Assembly: GCF_000003605.2 (NCBI RefSeq)
Contig: NW_003115153.1
Location: 1-64,000, forward strand
Direction: 5' to 3'
Length of the DNA: 64,000 nt
Origin: Saccoglossus kowalevskii
Taxonomy: Eukaryota; Hemichordata; Enteropneusta; Harrimaniidae
Under the pieces are notes generated by a model. It saw only the letters and a program-made list of their open reading frames with translations, was not told where the DNA came from and made no database searches. Below, one piece after another: positions 12,656-25,599 of the stretch. The translations under genes and the position numbers were made by a program. Position 1 is the stretch's first letter. Each line of letters opens with the position of its first letter.

Positions 12656-12843
12656 AGGTCTGAATTCACTCTGGATAAGTACGTACATAACCGACCAATC
12701 TTGGACTTTCATTTTGCATGCAGGTAAGGTACACCTACAGACATAACTGTGGACATTTATGCTTATACTTATGTTCTAAGACGTTAGTTAACATTTAATA
12801 TCAGGCAATGCATTGGTTCATTACCCTGGCTACGTGTTAAAAT
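12656..12843. repeat. Long (188-bp) monomer 6
   Basis: Cassette 12714-12818, CAATGCATTGG allele. The unit starts AATAGGTC rather than AATGGGTC, a haplotype shared with monomers 7, 17, 18 and 24. In all five it follows a TTTTCGGAGGG monomer. Confidence 0.97.
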
Positions 12844-13357
12844 GTGTCTGAATTCACTCTGGATAAGTACGTACTTAACCGACCAATCTTGGACTTTCAT
12901 TCATTGTGTTGGTCAGGATTCTGACCCTGTGTTTTTTTCGGTGGGTACCGTTTAATTTCATTATCGTGGCTACGTGTTAAAATGGGTCTGAATTCACTAT
13001 GGATTAGTACGTACATAACCGACCAATCTTGGACTTTCATTCAATGTGTTGGTCAGGGTTCTGACTCTGTGTATTTTTCGGTGGGTACCATTTAATTTCA
13101 CTACCCTGGCTACGTGTTAAAATGGGTCTGAATTCACTCTGGATAAGTACGTACATAACCGACAAATCGTGGACTTTCATTCAATGTGTTGGTCAGGGTT
13201 CTGACCCTGTGTATTTTTCGGTGGGTACCGTTTAATTTCACTACCCTGGCTACGTGTTAAAATGGGTCTGAATTCACTCTGGATAAGTACGTACATAACC
13301 GACCAATCTTGGACTTTAATTCACTGTGTTGGTCAGGGTTCTGACCCTGTGTATTTT

Positions 13358-14396
13358 TTGGTGGGTACCGTTTAATTTCATTATCCTGGCTACGTGTTAA
13401 AATGGGTCTGACTTCACTCTGGATTAGTACGTGCATAACCGACCAATCTTGGACTTTCATTCAATGTGTTGGTCATGGTTCTGACCCCGTGTATTTTTCG
13501 GTCGGTACCGTTTAATTTCACTACCCTGGCTACGTGTTAAAATGGGTCTGAATTCACTCTGGATAAGTACGTACAAAACCGACCAATCTTGGACTTTATT
13601 TCAATATGTTGGTCAGGGTTCTAACCCTGTGTATTTTTCGGTGGGTACCGTTTAATTTCATTATCCTGGCTACGTGTTAAAATGGGTCTGAATTCACTAT
13701 GGATTAGTACGTACATAACCGACCAATCTTGGACTTTCATTCAATGTGTTGGTCAGGGTTCTGACTCGGTGTATTTTTCGGTGGGTACCATTTAATTTCA
13801 CTACCCTGGCTACATGTTAAAATGGGTCTGAATTCACTCTGGATAAGTACGTACTTAACCGACCAATCTTGGACTTTCATTCAATGTGTTGGTCAGGGTT
13901 CTGACCCTGTGTATTTTTCGGTGGGTACCGTTTAATTTCAATATCCTGGCTACGTATTAAAATGTGTCTGAATTCACTCTGGATTAGTACGTACATAACC
14001 GACCATTCTTGGACTTTCATTCAATGTGTTGGTCAGGGTTCTGACCCTGTGTATTTTTCGGAGGGTACCGTTTAATTTCACTACCCTGGCTACGTGTTAA
14101 AATAGGTCTGAATTCACTCTGGATAAGTACGTACATAACCGACCAATCTTGGACTTTCATTTTGCATGCAGGTAAGGTACACCTACAGACATAACTGTGG
14201 ACATTTATGCTTATACTTATGTTCTAAGACGTTAGTTAACATTTAATATCAGGCAATGCATTGGTTCATTACCCTGGCTACGTGTTAAAATGGGTCTGAA
14301 TTCACTCTGGATAAGTACGTACTTAACCGACCAATCTTGGACTTTCATTCAATGTGTTGGTCAGGGTTCTGACCCTGTGTATTTTTCGGTGGGTAC
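13358..14396. repeat. Higher-order block shared with 33517-34555
   Basis: Offset 20,159 bp over about 1.04 kb; I found no difference by eye. Markers are GGTCTGACTTCAC (EcoRI site lost), GGTCATGGTTCTG, GACTCGGTG, CAATATCC with ACGTATTAAAATGTG, and long monomer 7/18. Confidence 0.9.
14104..14291. repeat. Long (188-bp) monomer 7
   Basis: Cassette 14162-14266, CAATGCATTGG allele, AATAGGTC start. It is inside a block repeated 20,159 bp downstream, where the counterpart is monomer 18. Confidence 0.97.
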
Positions 14397-14711
14397 CATT
14401 TAATTTCACTACCCTGGCTACATGTTAAAATGGGTCTGAATTCACTCTGGATAAGTACGTACATAACCGACCAATCTTGGACTTTATTTCAATATGTTGG
14501 TCAGGGTTCTAACCCTGTGTATTTTTCGGTGGGTACCGTTTAATTTCATTACCCTGGCTACGTGTTAAAATGGGTCTGAATTCACTCTGGATAAGTACGT
14601 ACATAACCGACCAATCTTGGACTTTAATTCACTGTGTTGGTCAGGGTTCTGACCATGTGTATTTTTCGGTGGGTACCGTTTAATTTCATTATCCTGGCTA
14701 CGTGTTAAAAT

Positions 14712-14899
14712 GGGTCTGAATTCACTCTGGATAAGTACGTACATAACCGACCAATCTTGGACTTTCATTTTGCATGCAGGTAAAGTACACCTACAGACAT
14801 AACTGTGGACATTTATGCTTATACTTATGTTCTAAGACGTTAGTTAACATTTAATATTCAAGCATGCATTGGGTCATTACCCTGGCTACGTTGTTAAAT
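14712..14899. repeat. Long (188-bp) monomer 8, indel-damaged copy
   Basis: Cassette about 14770-14874. The left half is normal and matches monomer 23. The right end departs from the otherwise fixed cassette sequence (AATATTCAAGCATGCATTGGG), at the start of a 230-bp patch rich in single-base indels. Sequencing or assembly error is more likely than real divergence. Confidence 0.9.
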
Positions 14900-15075
14900 G
14901 GGTCTTGAATTCACTCTGGATAAGTACGTACTTAACCGACCAATCTTGGACTTTCATCAATGTGTTGGTCAGGGTCTGACCCTGTGTATTTTCGGTGGGT
15001 ACCGTTAATTTCACTACCTGGCTACGTGTTAAAATGGGTCTGAATTCACTCTGGATAAGTACGTACATAACCCGA
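14840..15075. other. Indel-dense patch, probable assembly join or unpolished sequence
   Basis: In about 230 bp there are roughly a dozen small departures from every other copy, mostly single-base indels in short runs: TACGTTGTTAAATGG, GGTCTTGAAT, TTTCATCAATG, AGGGTCTGAC, GTATTTTCGG, ACCGTTAATT, ACTACCTGG and AACCCGACC. Elsewhere one often reads over 1 kb with no indel. Upstream sequence matches other blocks near 34 and 41 kb and downstream sequence matches 26.7 kb, so the patch sits at a block switch. Confidence 0.8.
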
Positions 15076-15965
15076 CCAATCTTGGACTTTCATTCAATGT
15101 GTTGGTCAGGGTTCTGACCCTGTGTATTTTTCGGTGGGTACCATTTAATTTCACTACCCTGGCTACGTGTTAAAATGGGTCTGAATTCACTCTGGATAAG
15201 TACGTACATAACCGACCAATATTGGACTTTAATTCACTGTGTTGGTCAGGGTTCTGACCCTGTGTATTTTTCGGTGGGTACCGTTTAATTTCATTATCCT
15301 GGCTACGTGTTAAAATGGGTCTTAATTCACTCTGGATTAGTACGTACATAACCGAACAATCTTGGACTTTCATTCAATGTGTTGGTCAGGGTTCTGACCC
15401 TGTGTATTTTTCGCTGGGTACCGTTTAATTTCACAACCCTGGCTACGTGTTAAAATGGGTCTGAATTCACACTGGATAAGTACGTACATAACCGACCAAT
15501 CATGGACTTTCATTCAATGTGTTAGTCAGGGTTCTGACCACGTGTATTTTTCGGTGGGTACCGTTTAATTTCACTACCCTGGCTACGTGTTAAAATGGGT
15601 CTGAATTCACACTGGATAAGTACGTACATAACCGACCAATCGTGGACTTTCATTCAATGTGTTAGTCAGGGTTCTGACCCTGTGTATTTTTCGGTGGGTA
15701 CCGTTTAATTTCACTACCCTGGCTACGTGTTAAAATGGGTCTGAATTCACTCTGTATCAGTACGTACATAACCGACCAATCGTGGACTTTAATTCAATGT
15801 GTTGGTCAGGGTTCTGACCCTGTGTATTTTTCGGTGGGTACCGTTTAATTTCACTAACCTGGCTACGTGTTAAAATGGGTCTGAATTCACTCTTTATAAG
15901 TACGTACATAACCGACCAATCGTGGACTTTCATTCAATGTGTTGGTCAGGGCTCTGACCCTGTGT
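15075..15965. repeat. Higher-order block shared with 26676-27566
   Basis: Offset 11,601 bp over about 0.89 kb. Markers are CAATATTGGAC, GGTCTTAATTC, TTTTTCGCTGGG, TTCACAACCC, GACCACGTG, two successive GTTAGTCAGG monomers, CTCTGTATCAG and CTCTTTATAAG. Few differences, for example ATCATGG here against ATCGTGG. Confidence 0.9.
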
Positions 15966-15989
15966 ATTTTTCCGGTGGGTACCGTTTAT

Positions 15990-17635
15990 TTCACTACCCT
16001 GGCTACATGTTAAAATGGGTCTGAATTCAATCTGGATAAGTACGTACATAACCGACCAATCGTGGACTTTCATTCAATGTGTTGGTCAGGGTTCTGACCC
16101 CTGTGTATTTTTCGGTGGGTACCGTTTAATTTTACTACCCTGGCTACGTGTTAAAATGGGTCTGAATTCACTCTGGATAAGTACGTACATAACCGACCAA
16201 TCTTGGACTTTATTTCAATATGTTGGTCAGGGTTCTAACCCTGTGTATTTTTCGGTGGGTACCGTTTAATTTCACTACCCTGGCTACGTGTTAAAATGGG
16301 TCTGAATTCACTCTGGATAAGTACGTACATAACCGACCAATTTTGGACATTAATTCACTGTGTTGGTCAGGGTTCGGACCCTGTGTATTTTTCGGTGGGT
16401 ACCGTTTAATTTCATTATCCTGGCTACGTGTTAAAATGGGTCTGAATTCACTCTGGATAAGTACGTACATAACCGACCAATCTTGGACTTTAATTCACTG
16501 TGTTGGTCAGGGTTCTGACCCTGTGTATTTTTCGGTGGGTACCGTTTAATTTCACTACCCTGGCTACGTGTTAAAATGGGTCTGAATTCACTCTGGATAA
16601 GTACGTACATAACCATCCAATCGTGGACTTTCATTCAATGTGTTGGTCAGGGTTCTGACCCTGTGTATTTTTCGGTGGGTACTGTTTAATTTCACTACCC
16701 TGGCTACATGTTAAAATGGGTCTGAATTTAAGCTGGATAAGTACGTACATAACCAACCAATCGTGGACTTTCATTCAATGTGTTGGTCAGGGTTCTGACC
16801 CTGTGTATTTTTCGGTGGGTACCGTTTAATTTCACTACCCTGGCTACGTGTTAAAATGGGTCTGAATTCACTCTGGATAAGTAGTGTACATAACCGACCA
16901 ATCTTGGACTTTATTTCAATATGTTGGTCAGGGTTCTAACCCTGTGTATTTTTCGGTGGGTCCCGTTTAATTTCATTACCCTGGCTACGTGTTAAAATGG
17001 GTCTGAATTAACTCTGGATAAGTACGTAAATAACCGACCAATCGTGGACTTTAATTCAATGTGTTGGTCAGGGTTCTGACCCTGTGTATTTTTCGGTGGG
17101 TACCGTTTAATTTCACTACCCTGGCTACATGTTAAAATGGGTCTGAATTCACTCTGGATAAGTACGTACATAACCGACCAATCGTGGACTTTAATTCACT
17201 GTGTTGGTCAGGGTTCTGACCCTGTGTATTTTTCGGTGGGTACCGTTTAATTTTATTACCCTGGCTACGTGTTAAAATGGGTCTGAATTCACTCTGGATA
17301 AGTACGTACATAACCGACCAACCGTGGACATTAATTCAATGTGTTGGTCAGGGTTCTGACCCTGTGTATTTTTCGGTGGGTACCGTTTAATTTCACTACC
17401 CTGGCTACGTGTTAAAATGGGTCTGAATTCACTCTGGATAAGTACGTACATAACCATCCAATCGTGGACTTTCATTCAATGTGTTGGTCAGGGTTCTGAC
17501 CCTGTGTATTTTTTGGTGGGTACCGTTTAATTTCACTACCCTGGCTACGTGTTAAAATGGGTCTGAATTCACTCTGGATAAGTACGTACATAACCGACCA
17601 TTCGTGGACTTTAATTCAATGTGTTGGTCAGGGTT
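15990..17635. repeat. Higher-order block shared with 38547-40191 (longest near-identical pair)
   Basis: Offset 22,556-22,557 bp over about 1.65 kb. Markers are GAATTCAATCTGG, TTTTGGACATTAATTC, GGTTCGGACC, a GTAGTGTACATAACC insertion, GAATTAACTCTGG with GTAAATAACC, and CCAACCGTGGACATTAATTC. Differences are scattered, for example GAATTTAAGC against GAATTTAATC, TCCCGTT against TACCGTT, and one extra C near 16100 here. Confidence 0.9.
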
Positions 17636-19059
17636 CTGACCTTGTGTATTTTTCGGTGGGTACCGTTTAATTTCACTACCCTGGCTACGTGTTAAAATGG
17701 GTCTGAATTCACACTGGATAAGTACGTACATAACCGACCAATCTTGGACTTTAATTCAATGTGTTGGTCAGGGTTCTGACCCTGTGTATTTTTCGGTGGG
17801 TACCATTTAATTTCACTACCCTGGCTACGTGTTACAATGGGTCTGAATTCACTCTGGATAAGTACGTATATAACCGACCAATCATGGACTTTCATTCAAT
17901 GTGTTGGTAAGGGTTCTGACCCTGTGTATTTTTCGGTGGGTACCGTTTAATTTCACTACCCTGGCTACGTGTTAAAATGGGTCTGAATTCACTCTGGATA
18001 AGTACGTACATAACCGACCAATCTTGGTCTTTAATTCACTGTGTTGGTCAGGGTTCTGACCCTGTGTATTTTTCGGTGGGTACCGTTTAATTTCATTATC
18101 CTGGCTACGTGTTAAAATGGGTCTGAATTCACTCTGGATTAGTACGTACATAACCAACCAATCTTGGACTTTCATTCAATGTGTTGGTCAGGGTTCTGAC
18201 TCTGTGTATTTTTTGGTGGGTACCGTTTAATTTCACTACCCTGGCTACGTGTTAAAATGGGTCAGAATTCACTCTGTATCAGGACGTACATAACCGACCA
18301 ATCGTGGACTTTAATTCAATGTGTTGGTCAGGGTTCTGACCCTGTGTATTTTTCGGTGGGTACCGTTTAATTTCACTACCCTGGATACGTGTTAAAATGG
18401 GTCTGAATTCACTCTGGATAAGTACGTACATAACCGACCAATCGTGGACGTTCATTCAATGTGTTGGTCAGCGTTCTGACCCTGTGTATTTTTTGGTAGG
18501 TACCGTTTAATTTCACTAACCTGGCTATGTGTTAAAATGAGTCTGAATTCACTCTGGATAAGTACGTACATAACCGACCAATCTTGGACTTTATTTCAAT
18601 ATGTTGGTCAGGGTTCTAACCCTGTGTATTTTTCGGTGGGTACCGTTTAATTTCACTACCCTGGCTACGTGTTAAAATGTGTCTGAATTCACTCTGGATT
18701 AGTACGTACATAACCGACCATTCTTGGACTTTCATTCAATGTGTTGGTCAGGGTTCTGACTCTGTGTATTTTTCGGTGGGTACCGTTTAATTTCTCTACC
18801 CTGGCTACATGTTAAAATGGGTCTGAATTCACTCTGGATAAGTACGTACATAACCGACCAATTGTGGACTTTCATTCAATGTGTTGGTCAGGGTTCTGAC
18901 CCTGTGTATTTTTCGGTGGGTACCGTTTAATTTCACTACCCTGGCTACGTGTTAAAATGAGTCTGAATTCACTCTGTATCAGTACGTACATAACTGACCA
19001 ATCGTGGACTTTAATTCAATGTGTTGGTCAGGGTTCTGACCCTGTGTATTTTTCGGTGG

Positions 19060-19805
19060 GTACCGTTTAATTTCATTATCCTGGCTACGTGTTAAAATGG
19101 GTCTGAATTCACTCTGGATTAGTACGTACATAAGCGACCAATCTTGGACTTTAATTCACTGTGTTGGTCAGGGTTCTGACCCTGTGTATTTTTCGGTGGG
19201 TACCGTTTAATTTCATTATCCTGGCTACGTGTTAAAATGTGTCTGAATTCACTCTGGATTAGTACGTACATGTACATAACCGACCATTCTTGGACTTTCA
19301 TTCAATGTGTTGGTCAGGGTTCTGACCTTGTGTATTTTTCGGTGGGTACCGTTTTATTTCACTACCCTGGCTACGTGTTAAAATGGGTCTGAATTCACTC
19401 TGGATAAGTACGTACATAATCGACCAATCTTGGACTTTCATTTTGCATGCAGGTAAGGTACACCTACAGACATAACTGTGGACATTTATGCTTATACTTA
19501 TGTTCTAAGACGTTAGTTAACATTTAATATCAGGCAAAGCATTGGTTCATTACCCTGGCTATGTGTTATAATGCGTCTGAATTCACACTGGATAAGTACG
19601 TACATAACCGACCAATCGTGGACTTTCATTCAATGTGTTAGTCAGGGTTCTGACCCTGTGTATTATTCGGTGGGTACCGTTTAATTTCATTATCCTGGCT
19701 ACGTGTTAAAATGTGTCTGAATTCACTCTTGATTAGTACGTACATAACCGACCATTCTTGGACTTTCATTCAATGTGTTGGTCATTGTTCTGACCCTGTG
19801 TATTT
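19060..19805. repeat. Higher-order block shared with 31323-32068
   Basis: Offset 12,263 bp. Markers are GTACATGTACATAACC, GACCTTGTG, CCGTTTTATTTC, long monomer 9/16, GTTATAATGCG, GTGTATTATTCGG, CTCTTGATTAG and GGTCATTGTTC. The adjoining 19585-20062 matches a different place, 30674-31151 (offset 11,089), so this stretch is a patchwork of two sources. Confidence 0.85.
19385..19572. repeat. Long (188-bp) monomer 9
   Basis: Cassette 19443-19547, CAAAGCATTGG allele, AATCGACC on the left, then CTATGTGTTATAATGCG on the right. Monomer 16, 12,263 bp downstream, has the same combination, including the preceding CCGTTTTATTTC variant. Confidence 0.97.
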
Positions 19806-20751
19806 TTCGGTGGGTACCGTTTAATTTCACTACCCTGGCTACATGTTAAAATGTGTCTGAATTCACTCTGGATAAGTACGTACATAACCGACGAATCTTG
19901 GACTTTAATTCACTGTGTTGGTCAGGGTTCTGACCCTGTGTATTTTTCGGTGGGTACCGTTTAATTTCACTACCCTGGCTACGTGATAAAATGGGTCTGA
20001 ATTCACTCTGGATAAGTACGTACATAACCGACCAATCATGGACTTTCATTCAATGTGTTGGTCAGGGGTTCTGACCCTGTGTATTTTTCGGTGGGTACCG
20101 TTTAATTTCACTACCCTGGCTACGTGTTAAAATGAGTCTGAATTCACTCTGGATAAGTACGTACATAACCGACCAATCTTGGACTTTATTTCAATATGTT
20201 GGTCAGGGTTCTAACCCTGTGTATTTTTCAGTGGGTACCGTTTAATTTCATTACCCTGGCTACGTGTTAAAATGGGTCTGAATTCACTCTGGATAAGTAC
20301 GTACATGACCGACCAATCGTGTACTTTCATTCATTGTGTTGGTCAGGGTTCTGACCCTGTGTATTTTTCGGTGGGTACCGTTTAATTTCACTACCCTGGC
20401 TGCGTGTTAAAATGGGTCTGAATTCACTCTGTATCAGGACGTACATAACCGACCAATCGTGGACTTTAATTCAATGTGTTGGTCAGGGTTCTGACCCTGT
20501 GTATTTTTCGGTGGGTACCGTTTAATTTCACTACCCTGGCTACGTGTTAAAATGGGTCTGAATTCACTCTGGATAAGTACGTACATAACCGACCAATCGT
20601 GGACTTTCATTCAATGTGTTAGTCAGGGTTCTGACCCTGTGTATTATTCGGTGGGTACCGTTTAATTTCATTATCCTGGCTACGTGTTAAAATGGGTCTG
20701 AATTCACTCTGGATTAGTACGTACATAAGCGACCCATCTTGGATTTTAATT

Positions 20752-22037
20752 CACTGTGTTGGTCAGGGTTCTGACCCTGTGTATTTTTCGGTGGGTACCG
20801 TTTAATTCCACTACCCTGGCTACGTGATAAAATGGGTCTGAATTCACTCTGGATAAGTACGTACATAACCGACCAATCATGGACTTTCATTCAATGTGTT
20901 GGTCAGGGTTCTGACCCTGTGTATTTTTCGGTGGGTACCGTTTAATTTCACTACCTTGGCTACGTGTTAAAATGGGTCAGAATTCACTCTGGATAAGTAC
21001 GTACATAACCGACCAATCTTGGACTTTAATTCACTGTGTTGGTCAGGGTTCTGACCCTGTGTATTTTTCGGTGGGTACCGTTTAATTTCATTATCCTGGC
21101 TACGTGTTAAAATGGGTCTGAATTCACTCTGGATTAGAACGTACATAAGCGACCCATCTTGGACTTTAATTCACTGTGTTGGTCAGGGTTCTGATCCTGT
21201 GTATTTTTCGGTGGGTACCGTTTAATTTCATTATCCTGGCTACGTGTTCAAATGTGTCTGAATTCACTCTGGATTAGTATGTACATGTACATAACCGACC
21301 ATTCTTGGACTTTCATTCAATGTGTTGGTCAGGGTTCTGACCCTGTGTATTTTTCGGTGGGTACCGTTTAATTTCACTACCCTGGCTACGTGTTAAAATG
21401 GGTCTGAATTCACTCTGGATAAGTACGTACATAATCGACCAATCTTGGACTTTCATTTTGCATGCAGGTAAGGTACACCTACAGACATAACTGTGGACAT
21501 TTATGCTTATACTTATGTTCTAAGACGTTAGTTAACATTTAATATCAGGCAATGCATTGGTTCATTACCCTGGCAACGTGTTAAAATGGGTCTGAATTCA
21601 CTCTGGATTAGTACGTACATAGCCGACCAATCTTGGACTTTCATTCAATGTGTTGGTCAGGGTTCTGACCCTGTGTATTTTTCGGTGGGTACCGTTTAAT
21701 TTCACTACCCTGGCTACGTGTTAAAATGGGTCTGAATTCACACTGGATAAGTACGTACATAACCGACCAATCTTGGACTTTAATTCAATGTGTTGGTCAG
21801 GGTTCTGACCCTGTGTATTTTTCGGTGGGTACCGTTTAATTTCACTACCCTGGCTACGTGTTAAAATGGGTCTGAATTCACTCTGGATAAGTACGTACAT
21901 AACCGACAAATCGTGGACTTTCATTCAATGTGTTGGTCAGGGTTCTGACCCTGTGTATTTTTCGGTGGGTACCGTTTAATTTCACTACCCTGGCTACGTG
22001 TTAAAATGGGTCTGAATTCACTCTGGATAAGTACGTA
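20752..22037. repeat. Higher-order block shared with 23654-24939
   Basis: Offset 2902 bp over about 1.29 kb with essentially one difference by eye (GGCAACG against GGCTACG after the cassette). Markers are TTTAATTCCAC, ACGTGATAAAATG, GATTAGAACG, AAGCGACCCATC, GATCCTGTG and the 16-bp palindrome. The part from about 21080 also recurs at 34557-35514 (offset 13,477). Confidence 0.9.
21400..21587. repeat. Long (188-bp) monomer 10
   Basis: Cassette 21458-21562, CAATGCATTGG allele, AATCGACC on the left, GGCAACG on the right. The surrounding block recurs around monomers 12 and 19. Confidence 0.97.
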
Positions 22038-23407
22038 CATAACCGACCAATCTTGGACTTTAATTCACTGTGTTGGTCAGGGTTCTGACCCTGTGTATTT
22101 TTCGGTAGGTACCGTTTAATTTCATTATCCTGGCTACATGTTAAAATGGGTCTGAATTCACTCTGGATAAGTACGTACATAACCGACCAATCTTGGACTT
22201 TATTTCAATATGTTGGTCAGGGTTCTAACCCTGTGTATTTTTCGGTGGGTACCGTTTAATTTCATTATCCTGGCTACGTGTTAAAATGGGTCTGAATTCA
22301 CTCTGGATAACTACGTACAAAACCGACCAATCGTGGACTTTAATTCAATGTGTTGGTCAGGGTTCTGACCCTGTGTATTTTTCGGTGGGTACCGTTTAAT
22401 TTCACTACCCTGGCTACATGTTAAAATGGGTCTGAATTCACTCTGGATAAGTACGTGCATAACCGACCAATCTTGGACTTTAATTCACTGTGTTGGTCAG
22501 GGTTCTGACCCTGTGTATTTTTCGGTTGGTACCGTTTAATTTCACTACACTGGCTACGTGTTAAAATGAGTCTGTTTTCACTCTGGATAAGTACGTACAA
22601 AACCGACCAATCGTGGACTTTAATTCACTGTGTTGGTCAGGGTTCTGACCCTGTGTATTTTTCGGTGGGTACCGTTTAAATTCATTATTCTGGATACGTG
22701 TTAAAATGGGTCTGAATTCACTCTGGATTAGTACGTACATAACCGACCAATCTTGGACTTTCATTCAAAGTGTTGGTCAGGGTTCTGACCCTGTGTATTT
22801 TTCGGTGGGTACCGTTTAATTTCACTACCCTGGCTACGTGTTAAAATGGGTCTGAATTCACTCTGGATAAGTACGTACATAACCGACCAATCTTGGACTT
22901 TATTTCAATATGTTGGTCAGGGTTCTGACCCTGTGTATTTTTCGGTGGGTACCGTTTAATTTCATTATCCTGGCTACATGTTAAAATGGATCAGAATTCA
23001 CTCTGGATAAGTATGTACATAACCGACCAATCTTGGACTTTATTTCAATGTGTTGGTCAGGGTTTTGACCCTGTGTATTTTTCGGTGGGTACCGTTTAAT
23101 TTCACTACCCTGGCTACGTGTTAAAATGGGTCTGAATTCACTCTGGATAAGTACGTACATAACCGACCAATCTTGGACTTTAATTCACTGTGTTGGTCAG
23201 GGTTCTGACCCTGTGTATTTTTTGGTGGGTACCGTTTAATTTCATTATCCTGGCTACGTGTTAAAATGGGTCTGAATTCACTCAGGATTAGTACGTGCAT
23301 AACCGACCATTCTTGGACTTTCATTCAATGTGTTGGTCATTGTTCTGACCCTGTGTATTTTTCGGTGGGTACCGTTTAATTTCACTACCCTGGCTACATG
23401 TTAAAAT

Positions 23408-23595
23408 GGGTCTGAATTCACTCTGGATAAGTACGTACATAACCGACCAATCATGGACTTTCATTTTGCATGCAGGTAAGGTACACCTACAGACATAACT
23501 GTGGACATTTATGCTTATACTTATGTTCTAAGACGTTAGTTAACATTTAATATCAGGCAATGCATTGGTTCATTACCCTGGCTACGTGTTAAAAT
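23408..23595. repeat. Long (188-bp) monomer 11
   Basis: Cassette 23466-23570, CAATGCATTGG allele, ATCATGG on the left, followed by a GACGAATC monomer. Monomers 25, 29 and 30 share this context. Confidence 0.97.
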
Positions 23596-23653
23596 GGGTC
23601 TGAATTCACTCTGGATAAGTACGTACATAACCGACGAATCTTGGACTTTAATT

Positions 23654-24939
23654 CACTGTGTTGGTCAGGGTTCTGACCCTGTGTATTTTTCGGTGGGTAC
23701 CGTTTAATTCCACTACCCTGGCTACGTGATAAAATGGGTCTGAATTCACTCTGGATAAGTACGTACATAACCGACCAATCATGGACTTTCATTCAATGTG
23801 TTGGTCAGGGTTCTGACCCTGTGTATTTTTCGGTGGGTACCGTTTAATTTCACTACCTTGGCTACGTGTTAAAATGGGTCAGAATTCACTCTGGATAAGT
23901 ACGTACATAACCGACCAATCTTGGACTTTAATTCACTGTGTTGGTCAGGGTTCTGACCCTGTGTATTTTTCGGTGGGTACCGTTTAATTTCATTATCCTG
24001 GCTACGTGTTAAAATGGGTCTGAATTCACTCTGGATTAGAACGTACATAAGCGACCCATCTTGGACTTTAATTCACTGTGTTGGTCAGGGTTCTGATCCT
24101 GTGTATTTTTCGGTGGGTACCGTTTAATTTCATTATCCTGGCTACGTGTTCAAATGTGTCTGAATTCACTCTGGATTAGTATGTACATGTACATAACCGA
24201 CCATTCTTGGACTTTCATTCAATGTGTTGGTCAGGGTTCTGACCCTGTGTATTTTTCGGTGGGTACCGTTTAATTTCACTACCCTGGCTACGTGTTAAAA
24301 TGGGTCTGAATTCACTCTGGATAAGTACGTACATAATCGACCAATCTTGGACTTTCATTTTGCATGCAGGTAAGGTACACCTACAGACATAACTGTGGAC
24401 ATTTATGCTTATACTTATGTTCTAAGACGTTAGTTAACATTTAATATCAGGCAATGCATTGGTTCATTACCCTGGCTACGTGTTAAAATGGGTCTGAATT
24501 CACTCTGGATTAGTACGTACATAGCCGACCAATCTTGGACTTTCATTCAATGTGTTGGTCAGGGTTCTGACCCTGTGTATTTTTCGGTGGGTACCGTTTA
24601 ATTTCACTACCCTGGCTACGTGTTAAAATGGGTCTGAATTCACACTGGATAAGTACGTACATAACCGACCAATCTTGGACTTTAATTCAATGTGTTGGTC
24701 AGGGTTCTGACCCTGTGTATTTTTCGGTGGGTACCGTTTAATTTCACTACCCTGGCTACGTGTTAAAATGGGTCTGAATTCACTCTGGATAAGTACGTAC
24801 ATAACCGACAAATCGTGGACTTTCATTCAATGTGTTGGTCAGGGTTCTGACCCTGTGTATTTTTCGGTGGGTACCGTTTAATTTCACTACCCTGGCTACG
24901 TGTTAAAATGGGTCTGAATTCACTCTGGATAAGTACGTA
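23654..24939. repeat. Higher-order block shared with 20752-22037
   Basis: Partner of the 20.8-kb block. The region from about 23341 also matches 44065 onward at an offset of 20,724 bp, which falls to 20,584 bp after a one-monomer loss near 44.5 kb. Confidence 0.9.
24302..24489. repeat. Long (188-bp) monomer 12
   Basis: Cassette 24360-24464, CAATGCATTGG allele, AATCGACC on the left. It lies exactly 2902 bp after monomer 10 in a near-identical block, from which it differs by GGCTACG in place of GGCAACG. Confidence 0.97.
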
Positions 24940-25599
24940 CATAATCGACCAATCTTGGACTTTATTTCAATATGTTGGTCAGGGTTCTAACCCTGTGTAT
25001 TTTTCGGTGGGTACAGTTTAATTTCATTACCCTGGCTACGTGTTAAAATGGGTCTGAATTCACTCTGGATAAGTACGTACATAACCGACTAATCTTGGAC
25101 TTTAATTCACTGTGTTGGTCAGGGTTCTGACCATGTGTATTTTTCGGTGGGTACCGTTTAATTTCATTATCCTGGCTACGTGTTAAAATGGGTCTGAATT
25201 CACGCTGGATAAGTACGTACATAACCGAACAATCTTGGACTTTATTTCAATATGTTGGTCAGGGTTCTAACCCTGTGTATTTTTCGGTGGGTACCGTTTA
25301 ATTTCATTATCCTGGCTACGTGTTAAAATGGATCTGAATTCACTCTGGATAAGTACGTACATAACCGACCAATCTTGGACTTTAATTCACTGTGTTGGTC
25401 AGGGTTCTGACCCTGTGTATTTTTCGGTGGGTACCGTTTAATTTCACTACCCTGGCTACGTGTTAAAATGGGTCTGAATTCACTCTGGATAAGTACGTAC
25501 ATAACCGACAAATCGTGGACTTTCATTCAATGTGTTGGTCAGGGTTCTGACCCTGTGTATTTTTCGGTGGGTACCGTTTAATTTCACTACCCTGGCTAC

